The translations under genes were made by a program, and so were the position numbers. The notes below the pieces were generated by a model. That model was given only the letters and a program-made list of their open reading frames with translations, was not told where the DNA came from and did no database searches. Source: an uncultured Christensenella sp. (lineage in GTDB: Bacteria > Bacillota > Clostridia > Christensenellales > UBA3700). From it: DNA of 9,417 bases. The stretch lies in NCBI GenBank assembly GCA_910576875.1, contig CAJTKI010000052.1, positions 2,141-11,557 on the forward strand. Direction: 5' to 3'. Numbering within the stretch: position 1 is the first letter of the stretch; each line of letters opens with the position of its first letter. Below are positions 1 to 6,758 of this stretch, in pieces.

Positions 1-9
1 GAACTGTTG

Positions 10-15
10 TATAAT
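10..15 (+). promoter_or_regulatory. Possible -10 box of the operon promoter
   Basis: A perfect TATAAT lies 42 bases before the first start codon. Transcription would begin near position 21-23 and give a leader of about 36 nt. The -35 box would fall before base 1, so it cannot be checked, and there is no TGn extension. The position just ahead of the first operon gene supports the call. A single hexamer is weak evidence by itself. Confidence 0.45.
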
Positions 16-44
16 GGGATTGTAAAATCATGCGAATTCAAAAC

Positions 45-51
45 AAGGGGG
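45..51 (+). promoter_or_regulatory. Ribosome binding site deciding the aldolase start
   Basis: AAGGGGG sits 6 nt before the ATG at 58. This places the start at 58 and not at the in-frame TTG at 7, which would overlap the putative -10 box and add 17 residues unlike any aldolase N-terminus. Confidence 0.8.
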
Positions 52-57
52 AATTGC

Positions 58-882
58 ATGCTCGATACGGGAGATCGGTTGTTGCAGCAAGCCGCGCAAG
101 GCGGGTATGCAGTGCCGGCGTTTAACGTAGACAATCTGGAAAGTATCCTAGCGGTCACGGACGTCGCGCGAGAGTTTGACGCGCCGATGATCGTGCAGAC
201 GATTCCGCGGACCTTGCGCTACGGCGGCGTGCGTACGTATGTCGCGATGTTGGGCGCGTTGGATCGGGGCGGGAAGATGGCGATGCATCTCGATCACGGC
301 GGGGACGAAGATATTTGCCGCGCGTGCATCGATGCGGGATATTCGTCGGTGATGATCGACGGATCCGCTTTGGCGTTTGAACAAAACGTCGCTTTGACCG
401 CGCGCGTCGTCGCATACGCGCATGCGCGCGGCGTTGCGGTGGAAGGCGAATTGGGGACGATCGGCGGCAAGGAAGAGACTGCCGCAAGCATCGGATACAC
501 CGATCCCGATCAGGCGGAAGAATTCGCGCGTCGTACGGGCGTGGACAGTCTGGCGATCGGAGTCGGCACCGCGCACGGCGTGTATCGGGGCGAGCCGCAT
601 ATCGCGATCGATCGGATCGAAACGATTGCGGCGCGGATATCGACGCCGTTGGTCCTACACGGCGCGAGCGGGTTGTCGGACGAAGTCGTGCGCGCATGCG
701 TGCGTGCGGGGATTCGCAAGATCAACTTTGCGACCGAATTGCGGCAAGCGTTTACGCGCGGCTTGCAGGAAGGTTTGCGCGCGTGTCCCGACGCGTTCGA
801 TCCCAAACAATATTTGCCGTATGCGATCGAACGCATTCGGCAGGTCGTCGTCGCAAAGACGCGATTGTGCTTAGGCAGATAA
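58..882 (+). CDS. iolJ: Class II (zinc) aldolase, probably 2-deoxy-5-keto-gluconate-6-phosphate aldolase
   Basis: This is a 274-aa cytoplasmic TIM-barrel aldolase of the class II fructose-bisphosphate/GatY/KbaY family. Visible family motifs are VPAFNVDN (19-26), HLDHG (77-81, with catalytic Asp79 and zinc ligand His80), VEGELG (128-133), GTAHG (170-174, zinc ligand His173), LHGASG (200-205, zinc ligand His201) and KINFATELR (221-229). In inositol catabolism the IolJ enzyme cleaves 2-deoxy-5-keto-gluconate-6-phosphate into DHAP and malonate semialdehyde. The operon with iolC and iolA supports that substrate; the family alone would equally fit fructose- or tagatose-bisphosphate. The loop at 47-57 reads QTIPRTLRYGG, where relatives usually have a Ser followed by a Gly-containing turn, so substrate handling may differ. 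Family is certain; the IolJ substrate is inferred from context. Confidence 0.87.
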   Translation: MLDTGDRLLQQAAQGGYAVPAFNVDNLESILAVTDVAREFDAPMIVQTIPRTLRYGGVRTYVAMLGALDRGGKMAMHLDHGGDEDICRACIDAGYSSVMIDGSALAFEQNVALTARVVAYAHARGVAVEGELGTIGGKEETAASIGYTDPDQAEEFARRTGVDSLAIGVGTAHGVYRGEPHIAIDRIETIAARISTPLVLHGASGLSDEVVRACVRAGIRKINFATELRQAFTRGLQEGLRACPDAFDPKQYLPYAIERIRQVVVAKTRLCLGR

Positions 883-886
883 CCGA

Positions 887-904
887 GTGCCGCGCATACG
901 GCAC
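887..904 (+). promoter_or_regulatory. Intergenic hairpin before the lipoprotein gene
   Basis: GTGCCG and CGGCAC form a perfect 6-bp GC-rich stem around the 6-nt loop CGCATA. It starts 5 nt after the aldolase stop codon. No run of T follows, so it is not a normal intrinsic terminator. It may stabilise the 3' end of a processed transcript or act as a processing boundary, but function is inferred from position only. Confidence 0.4.
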
Positions 905-932
905 AATCATATAGATAAGGGAGAAAGAAAGA

Positions 933-2075
933 ATGAAAAACAAAAAAAGATGGCTGCTTGCGGCGATTTGCGCGATTGCGGTAGTGACCGCGATCAGCGT
1001 GTTGGGGGCGTGCAAAAGCGCGAACGGCGTGCCGATGCTGACCAAAGACAGTCTGGCGGATCATGAAGTTGCGCCGACGTTCGACGCGTATTATCAAACG
1101 CAGTTCGCCCAATTGATGCAGGCGTACGATGCGGGCGACAAAAACGCACAGGACACCGCCGGCGCGATGTGGGCGCTTGCGTCGTACAATCACAGTTTGT
1201 CCGATCAGTTCGTCTATTTTCAGGATCAGATCGGTACGACCCAATTGGACGGCAAGTCCGGCAAACTCGCGTATCAGCAGTATCACAAGGAAAAGCGCGC
1301 CAAAGATTCCTATCTCGGCGAAAAGTATCATTATACGCTCAAACACGTTTTTGACAGCGAACTGGGCACTCTGGGCAATTTCTTGGAACAAGCGCGCGTG
1401 CGTTTGGTCGCCAACGACGCGGCGCAGGGATTCAAAGGATTGTATCGCTTTGAAAAGAACGGCGACACCGTCTTTACGAACGATACGTTGTTCGGACGCA
1501 AATTGATGTCGACGGAATGGAAAAAGGGTAGCGATTGGGGCAATGCGGAGAGCATTCTCAAAGGCGGCGTTCCGTACGGCGCGGAGAATACGAAATCATA
1601 CGACGAAGTGCTTCGGGTGTTGAACAACGATATCGATAAACTCGGTTACGATACAGAAGAGATGGAGTGGCGCGCGATCATCGCCAACATCAACACGCTT
1701 GCCGACGGCATCGTGAGTTCCGCGACGATCGAGCGCAAGCAGACCGCAGCCGGCGCGGCGTATTATGCGGTCAGCATGCAGATGAATTTGACGGTCGCCA
1801 ATGCCGATGCCGCCAGCATCAACATGCTCAAAGACGCAAACAGCGCGACCGAAATTCAGTGGAACAAAATGGATATCGCGTTTGAAGTCTGGGAATGCGG
1901 CATGATGAAGTCCTATGTCGTCAAAGAAGAATGGAAAGGCGTCGTCAAGCAGGTCGGCGTGAGCAAAAAGGGCGCGGCGAGCGCGGAGAATTACGTGTTC
2001 TATTCGTATTCGGACGCAGATTGCTCGATGGAAGCGGAGCGTAGTTTCCTCAAAGCGTACATGGAAGAAAATTGA
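933..2075 (+). CDS. Predicted secreted lipoprotein of unknown function inside the inositol operon
   Basis: I do not recognise this 380-aa protein. The N-terminus is a clear type II signal peptide: a basic start (MKNKKR), a hydrophobic core (about residues 8-24) and the lipobox LGAC, predicting lipidation at Cys27 and anchoring on the outer face of the membrane. The mature part from about 45 to 165 is rich in charged and aromatic residues and looks mainly helical. Residues 220-265 look helical too. The region at about 275-360 has alternating patterns typical of beta strands, for example the stretch around Ala276-Thr287 and Ile315-Val329. No other membrane segment and no ABC solute-binding signature is seen. 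The start at 933 follows TAAGGGAG (916-923) with a 9-nt spacer. It lies between iolJ and iolC, with hairpins in both gaps. A sensor, substrate-capture or envelope role linked to inositol compounds is possible but unproven. Confidence 0.85.
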   Translation: MKNKKRWLLAAICAIAVVTAISVLGACKSANGVPMLTKDSLADHEVAPTFDAYYQTQFAQLMQAYDAGDKNAQDTAGAMWALASYNHSLSDQFVYFQDQIGTTQLDGKSGKLAYQQYHKEKRAKDSYLGEKYHYTLKHVFDSELGTLGNFLEQARVRLVANDAAQGFKGLYRFEKNGDTVFTNDTLFGRKLMSTEWKKGSDWGNAESILKGGVPYGAENTKSYDEVLRVLNNDIDKLGYDTEEMEWRAIIANINTLADGIVSSATIERKQTAAGAAYYAVSMQMNLTVANADAASINMLKDANSATEIQWNKMDIAFEVWECGMMKSYVVKEEWKGVVKQVGVSKKGAASAENYVFYSYSDADCSMEAERSFLKAYMEEN

Positions 2076-2082
2076 CGAATTT

Positions 2083-2103
2083 CGGACGGCAAGCATCCGT
2101 CCG
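2083..2103 (+). promoter_or_regulatory. Intergenic hairpin after the lipoprotein gene
   Basis: CGGACGG and CCGTCCG form a perfect 7-bp stem around a 7-nt loop (2090-2096). It starts 7 nt after the lipoprotein stop codon and ends 3 nt before the AAGGAG of iolC. No T-run follows, so full termination is unlikely. It could protect the 3' end of an upstream mRNA fragment, partly attenuate, or tune iolC translation because it abuts the ribosome binding site. Confidence 0.5.
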
Positions 2104-2118
2104 CACAAGGAGTGGAAA

Positions 2119-3135
2119 ATGCAATACGTGACATTTGATCCGACAAGGGCGTTGGATCTGATTGCGGTGGGCAGAATCGCGATCGACTTCAATCCGCTGG
2201 ACTATTTCCGTCCGCTTGCGCAGAGCAAGGAGTATCGCAAATATTTGGGCGGTTCGCCCGCCAATGTCGCGGTCGGGCTGGCAAGACTGGGCGGCAAAGT
2301 CGGATTTATCGCAAAGGTATCGGACGATCAGTTCGGCGAATACGTGACGGACTTTTTCCGCGCGGAAGGCATCGACGTGTCGCACGTGACCAAAGCGACG
2401 GGCGGGGAAAAACTCGGCTTGACGTTTACCGAAATTTTATCGCCGACCGAAAGCAGCATTTTGATGTATCGGGACGGCATAGCCGATTTGACGCTGTCGC
2501 CCGCCGACGTGGACGAAGCGTATATCGCGTCCGCCAAAGCGATTTTGATTTCCGGCACGGCATTGGCGCAATCGCCGTCGCGAGAGGCGTGTCTCAAAGC
2601 GGTTCAGTTGGCGCGCAAGACGGATACGAAGATCATATTCGATATCGATTACCGTCCGTACAATTGGAAGAACGCCGACGAAATCGCCGTCTATTACAGC
2701 GCGGTGGCAGAGCATAGCGACGTGATCATGGGATCGAAAGAAGAGTACGATTTGACGCAGGCGATTTTGATGCCGGGCGCGAGCGACGAAGCAAGCGCGG
2801 CGTACTGGTTTTCCCGCAACGCGAAAATCGTCATCATCAAACACGGCAAACAAGGCTCGACGGCGCACACGTGCGACTTTCGGCAGTACAAGATCAAACC
2901 GTTTCCCGTGCAGGCGTTCAAGTCGTTCGGAGGCGGCGACGGATACGGTTCGGCGTTCTTGTACGGACTGTTCGGCGGCGAAGAAATCGCGCGTTGTTTG
3001 GAGCTCGGCTCGGCGTCCGCGTCGATGCTGGTCGCGGCGCACGGATGTTCCGAATTTATGCCGACTCTGGACGAATTGACCGCCTTTATCGAGCGCGAAA
3101 AGCAAGAGTACGGCGAAGCCGTCGCAATGGGTTAA
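2119..3135 (+). CDS. iolC: 5-dehydro-2-deoxygluconokinase (PfkB family)
   Basis: This 338-aa cytoplasmic sugar kinase uses ATP to phosphorylate 2-deoxy-5-keto-D-gluconate at C6, the step just before aldolase cleavage. It begins with the IolC-type strand LDLIAVGR (12-19), followed by the PfkB substrate-side signature GGSPANVAVG (44-53) and the lid segment GKVSDDQFG-like (KVSDDQFGEY, 66-75). The C-terminal PfkB signature is at FGGGDGYGSAF (270-280), with Asp274 as the expected catalytic base. The usual GAGD is GGGD here, a conservative change. FDIDYRPYNW (174-183) is also typical of IolC. Length matches the family. AAGGAG (2107-2112) lies 6 nt before the ATG. The next gene follows after 10 nt. 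Confident by sequence and context. Confidence 0.94.
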   Translation: MQYVTFDPTRALDLIAVGRIAIDFNPLDYFRPLAQSKEYRKYLGGSPANVAVGLARLGGKVGFIAKVSDDQFGEYVTDFFRAEGIDVSHVTKATGGEKLGLTFTEILSPTESSILMYRDGIADLTLSPADVDEAYIASAKAILISGTALAQSPSREACLKAVQLARKTDTKIIFDIDYRPYNWKNADEIAVYYSAVAEHSDVIMGSKEEYDLTQAILMPGASDEASAAYWFSRNAKIVIIKHGKQGSTAHTCDFRQYKIKPFPVQAFKSFGGGDGYGSAFLYGLFGGEEIARCLELGSASASMLVAAHGCSEFMPTLDELTAFIEREKQEYGEAVAMG

Positions 3136-3145
3136 GGAGCTGCGT

Positions 3146-3916
3146 ATGAGTTTTCGGTATCCGCAATTCGATCGGGACGGCGTCAAGGTTTTGACCCGCA
3201 TCGACGGTGAAGATTCGGACATGATGATGGATATTTCCGTCGTGCGTTTGACGGCGGGCGATCGGCGCGTTTATTGCGAGCCGGACAAAGAGATCTGCAT
3301 CTTGTTGACCCAAGGACAGATCGAGTTGCGTTGCGGCGACTTGTACGGCGGGGATACGCGCAGCGACGCGTTTACCGATTTGCCGATCGCGATGCACGTA
3401 TGTCGCGGCGATGCGATCGAAGCGCATGCGGTGCAGGATAGCGAGATTTTATACATATCGACGCAAAACGATCGTGCGTTTTTGCCCAAATTTTATGCCA
3501 AAAGCGACGTGCAGCGCACCGTTTCTTGCGAAGGCATGTGGGAAAATACCGCCGTGCGGGACGTCAATACGGTATTCGATTATTCCAATGCGCCGTATTC
3601 CAATCTGGTCGTCGGCGAAGTAATCGCGCGGCAGGGGCGGTGGTGGAGTTATTTGCCGCACAGCCATCCGCAACCCGAAGTGTATTATTATAAAATGCCG
3701 TCGCCCGAAGCGTTCGGCGCGTGTTTTATCGGCGAAATGCATCCGTATACCGTCAAGGACGGCAGCGTAGGATGTTTCCCGGGCGGGGAGACGCACGTAC
3801 AGGTAACGGCTCCCGGATATCCGATGTATTGTTGTTGGATGATCCGGCATTTGGACGGCGATCCGTGGGACAAAACGCGCATCGTCGATCCGCGGTTTTT
3901 GCATTGGGAGAAGTAA
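3146..3916 (+). CDS. iolB: 5-deoxy-glucuronate isomerase
   Basis: This 256-aa cytoplasmic protein belongs to the KduI/IolB bicupin family and converts 5-deoxy-D-glucuronate to 2-deoxy-5-keto-D-gluconate. The metal site is visible in the C-terminal cupin: His172 and His174 in PHSHPQPE, Glu178 just before VYYY, and His217 in FPGGETH. The spacing between the HxH pair and the Glu is short, as in the HPQPE-type subgroup, and lacks the longer charged insert of Bacillus-type IolB as I remember it. The typical YYYKM segment and the GRWWSYLPH lead-in (164-172) support IolB over KduI. The ribosome binding site TAAGGAG (3133-3139) includes the iolC stop codon, so the two genes are probably translationally coupled. 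The iolD start follows one base after its own stop. Confidence 0.93.
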   Translation: MSFRYPQFDRDGVKVLTRIDGEDSDMMMDISVVRLTAGDRRVYCEPDKEICILLTQGQIELRCGDLYGGDTRSDAFTDLPIAMHVCRGDAIEAHAVQDSEILYISTQNDRAFLPKFYAKSDVQRTVSCEGMWENTAVRDVNTVFDYSNAPYSNLVVGEVIARQGRWWSYLPHSHPQPEVYYYKMPSPEAFGACFIGEMHPYTVKDGSVGCFPGGETHVQVTAPGYPMYCCWMIRHLDGDPWDKTRIVDPRFLHWEK

Positions 3917-3917
3917 T

Positions 3918-5837
3918 ATGAAGACGGTCAGATTGAGCGCGGGCGAAGCGATCGTGCGCTATTTGGATCAGCAATACGTGAGTTTGGACGGCAAGGAAAC
4001 CAAATTCGTCGAAGGCGTATTTACGATTTTCGGACACGGTTGCGTGCTCGGCATCGGCGAAGCGCTGTCGATGACGGGGCACGGACTGCGCGTCTATCAG
4101 GGTAAGAACGAACAGGGCATGGCGCATGCGGCGACGGCGTATGCAAAGCAGAACAATCGCCGCAAAATCATGCCGTGCATCTCTTCCGTCGGTCCGGGCG
4201 CTGCCAACATGGTCACCGCTGCGGCGACCGCAACGGCAAACAATTTGCCATTGCTGTTGTTGGTCGGGGACACGTTTGCGACGCGTCAGCCCGATCCGGT
4301 GTTGCAGCAAGTGGAGCATCCGCACGATCCCAATATTACGACCAATGACGCGTATCGCGCGGTAACGCGGTATTTCGATCGCGTTTCGAGACCGGAACTC
4401 GTTATGTCTGCTTTGACCAACGCGATGCGCGTGTTGACCGATCCGGCGCATACCGGCGCGGTTGCGATCGCGCTGCCGCAGGACGTGCAGGGGATGTGTT
4501 ATGACTATCCGGTAGACTTTTTCCGTCGTCGCGTGCATCGAATTGCGCGCAGATTGCCGGTTGCCGAAGAACTGGACGACGCGGTGCGCGCGATTCGCTC
4601 CGCCAAGCGTCCGTTGTTGATCGTGGGCGGCGGAGCCAAGTACAGCGAGGCAGGCGAGACGATCGTCGCTTTCGCGCGTGCGCACAATGTGCCGATCTGT
4701 GAGACGCAGGCGGGAAAAAGCGCGGTCGCATCGTCGTTCGAGCTCAATCTCGGCGGCTTGGGCGTGACCGGCAACAGCGCCGCCAATACGGTTGCCGCAT
4801 CGGCGGATCTGATCATCGGGGTCGGGACGCGTTTTACCGATTTTACGACCGGATCCAAAGAACTGTTTGCCGACGCGCGCGTGCTGACGATCAATGCGTC
4901 CGACTTCCATGCGCGTAAGTTGGATGCGATCGCGATGATTTGCGACGCCAAGGTCGGCATCGAGATGTTGGATGCGAAACTCAAACGGTACCGCACCCGC
5001 TACGGCGACGAGATCGCGTGCGTCAAGGCGAAGTGGGAGAAAGAGTACGCGCGCTTGTGTTCGGTACAGGTAACGGACGGATACCGTCCGGAAATCTCCG
5101 GCGGTATGCCCGATTCGATTGACGGGTATTTGCAAGCGCACGGGCAGGCGATGGCGCAGACTGCGGCGATCGGCGTGATTCGATCGTGCATTCCCGCGGA
5201 TGCGATCGTCGTCGGCGCGGCGGGCAGTTTGCCCGGCGATTTGCAACGTATGTGGACGACCGATGCGACGGACAGCTATCATATGGAATACGGGTATTCC
5301 TGTATGGGATACGAGATCGCGGGCGCGCTCGGCGCCAAGATCGCGCGTCCCGATTGCGAAGTCTATGCAATGGCGGGCGACGGCAGTTATCTGATGTTGC
5401 ACGGCGAAATGATCACGGCGTTGCAGGAAGGGATCAAAATCAACGTATTGTTGTTCGACAACGCGTCGTTCGGATGCATCAACAACTTGCAGACCGAGCA
5501 GGGCGTGAATGCGTTGTGTACCGAGTTGCGTTATCGTCAGGGCGATCGTCCGATCCGAGACGGCGCGTTTATGCGGATCGATTATGCGGCAAGCGCGCGC
5601 GGATACGGATTTGTGACGTATACCGCACGCAACGAGCAGGAGCTGCGCGACGCGTTGCAAGACAGCATGTTGCAGACGCGTCCGACGTTGATCGACATCA
5701 AGGTCGTGCCAAAGTCCATGACGCACGGGTATGGCGGCTGGTGGCATGTCGGCTGTACCGATGCGCCGCACAGCGAACAAGGCAAGCAAGCCTGCGCGAC
5801 CCGCAAGGAAAAATTGCGTCGCGCGCGGCGGTATTAA
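3918..5837 (+). CDS. iolD: 3D-(3,5/4)-trihydroxycyclohexane-1,2-dione acylhydrolase, thiamine-diphosphate dependent
   Basis: This 639-aa cytoplasmic enzyme opens the six-carbon ring of trihydroxycyclohexane-1,2-dione by hydrolysis, giving 5-deoxy-glucuronate. It has the three-domain layout of the acetolactate synthase-like ThDP family. The N-terminal pyrimidine domain carries the activating Glu65 in GKNEQGMAHAA, and SVGPGAANM lies at 90-98. The middle domain includes LLIVGGGAKYSEAG (233-246). The C-terminal pyrophosphate domain holds the metal/ThDP motif starting GDGS (487-490) and ending at Asn515 (FDNASFGCINN). Length is close to Bacillus IolD. A GGGAG-type site (3906-3910) inside the last iolB codons lies 7 nt before the ATG, and the gap to iolB is one base, so coupling is likely. 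The gene carries about nine CGATCG palindromes and no in-frame TTA, CTA or TCA codons. Confidence 0.95.
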   Translation: MKTVRLSAGEAIVRYLDQQYVSLDGKETKFVEGVFTIFGHGCVLGIGEALSMTGHGLRVYQGKNEQGMAHAATAYAKQNNRRKIMPCISSVGPGAANMVTAAATATANNLPLLLLVGDTFATRQPDPVLQQVEHPHDPNITTNDAYRAVTRYFDRVSRPELVMSALTNAMRVLTDPAHTGAVAIALPQDVQGMCYDYPVDFFRRRVHRIARRLPVAEELDDAVRAIRSAKRPLLIVGGGAKYSEAGETIVAFARAHNVPICETQAGKSAVASSFELNLGGLGVTGNSAANTVAASADLIIGVGTRFTDFTTGSKELFADARVLTINASDFHARKLDAIAMICDAKVGIEMLDAKLKRYRTRYGDEIACVKAKWEKEYARLCSVQVTDGYRPEISGGMPDSIDGYLQAHGQAMAQTAAIGVIRSCIPADAIVVGAAGSLPGDLQRMWTTDATDSYHMEYGYSCMGYEIAGALGAKIARPDCEVYAMAGDGSYLMLHGEMITALQEGIKINVLLFDNASFGCINNLQTEQGVNALCTELRYRQGDRPIRDGAFMRIDYAASARGYGFVTYTARNEQELRDALQDSMLQTRPTLIDIKVVPKSMTHGYGGWWHVGCTDAPHSEQGKQACATRKEKLRRARRY

Positions 5838-5841
5838 GGAG
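5835..5841 (+). promoter_or_regulatory. Ribosome binding site deciding the iolE start
   Basis: TAAGGAG overlaps the iolD stop codon and is 6 nt before the ATG at 5848. An in-frame ATG at 5731 lies inside iolD and would add 39 residues unlike IolE, so 5848 is preferred. Confidence 0.85.
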
Positions 5842-5847
5842 CGACGG

Positions 5848-6741
5848 ATGGATCGGAATCGAATCAAACTCGGCATTGCGCCGATTGCGTGGACCAATGA
5901 CGACATGCCCGATTTGGGCGCGGAGCATACGTTCGGACAATGCGTCAGCGAAATGGCGTTGGCGGGATATGTCGGTTGCGAAGTCGGCAACAAATATCCC
6001 AAAGATCCCGCAGTTTTGCGGCGCGCATTGGAGTTGCGCGGACTGCGGATCGCCAATCAATGGTTTTCGTCTTTTCTTTTGACGCAGCCGTATTCGAGCG
6101 TCGAGCGCGCGTTTGTCGCGCAATGCGAATTTTTGCAGGCGATGGGAGCGGATCGGATCGGCGTGTCCGAGCAAAGTTACGGTATACAGGGGCATATGGA
6201 TACGCCCGTATTCGACGCCAAGCATTGTATGTCGGATGCGCAGTGGGATATGCTTTGCGACGGACTGAATCGTCTTGGGCAAACGGCGCTGCGCTACGGG
6301 ATCGCTTTGACGTATCACCATCATATGGGTACGGTCGTACAGACGGCGGACGAAATCGACCGTCTTATGGCGCATACCGATCCGCAAGCGGTGTCGTTGC
6401 TGTTTGACAGCGGGCATCTCGCGTATTGCGGCGAAGATCCGACGGACGTATTGCAGCGGCATGCCGAGCGCGTGCGGCATGTGCATCTCAAAGATATCCG
6501 TCCGCAAGTCGTTGAGCGCGTAAAACGCGAGGGCAAATCGTTTTTGCAGGGCGTGCGTATGGGTACGTTTACCGTTCCGGGCGACGGATCGATCGATTTT
6601 GCGCCGATTTTCCGCATATTGGACACGGTTGGCTATCGCGGTTGGATGATCGTGGAAGCGGAACAAGATCCCGCGATCGCGGATCCGCTCGAATACGCGA
6701 TCAAAGCAAGAAAATACATTGCCGAACAGGCAGGTTTATAA
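5848..6741 (+). CDS. iolE: Inosose dehydratase (2-keto-myo-inositol dehydratase)
   Basis: This 297-aa cytoplasmic protein has the xylose-isomerase-like TIM-barrel fold and removes water from 2-keto-myo-inositol to form trihydroxycyclohexane-1,2-dione. The N-terminal LGIAPIAWTNDDMPDLG (8-24) is characteristic of IolE. Later motifs supply the divalent-metal and acid-base residues: YHHHMGT (156-162), LLFDSGH (184-190, Asp187), RHVHLKDIR (210-218, His213) and IVEAEQD (268-274, Glu270). The stretch VPGDGSIDF (243-251) is also typical. Length fits the family. It follows iolD by 10 nt and precedes iolA by 17 nt. Nothing looks broken. Confidence 0.95.
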   Translation: MDRNRIKLGIAPIAWTNDDMPDLGAEHTFGQCVSEMALAGYVGCEVGNKYPKDPAVLRRALELRGLRIANQWFSSFLLTQPYSSVERAFVAQCEFLQAMGADRIGVSEQSYGIQGHMDTPVFDAKHCMSDAQWDMLCDGLNRLGQTALRYGIALTYHHHMGTVVQTADEIDRLMAHTDPQAVSLLFDSGHLAYCGEDPTDVLQRHAERVRHVHLKDIRPQVVERVKREGKSFLQGVRMGTFTVPGDGSIDFAPIFRILDTVGYRGWMIVEAEQDPAIADPLEYAIKARKYIAEQAGL

Positions 6742-6746
6742 GAGAT

Positions 6747-6752
6747 AAGGAG
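6747..6752 (+). promoter_or_regulatory. Ribosome binding site deciding the iolA start
   Basis: AAGGAG lies 6 nt before the ATG at 6759. It excludes the upstream in-frame ATG at 6642, which is inside iolE and would add 39 low-complexity, arginine-rich residues. Confidence 0.85.
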
Positions 6753-6758
6753 ACAGAT

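Noticed and set aside
887..904. Hairpin as a rho-independent terminator
   Set aside because: The stem is only 6 bp and is followed by AATCATAT, not a T-run, so it cannot act as a classical terminator.
510..1391. Open frame of 293 codons on the minus strand across the iolJ-lipoprotein junction
   Set aside because: It overlaps two well-supported plus-strand genes and has biased composition and no motif. It would have to read through both coding regions and the gap.
5731..5847. Extended N-terminus for iolE
   Set aside because: The extension lies inside iolD. The ATG at 5848 has a good ribosome binding site and gives the normal family length.
3753..6056. Very long open frame (767 codons) on the minus strand opposite iolD
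   Set aside because: It is in codon register with iolD and stays open because iolD uses no TTA, CTA or TCA codons. Its product is rich in Arg and His and has no recognisable domain. The plus strand encodes a well-conserved enzyme.
5186..6082. Open frame of 298 codons on the plus strand, out of phase across the iolD-iolE junction
   Set aside because: It conflicts with the conserved C-terminal domain of IolD and the N-terminus of IolE, and its product is Arg-rich and low in complexity.
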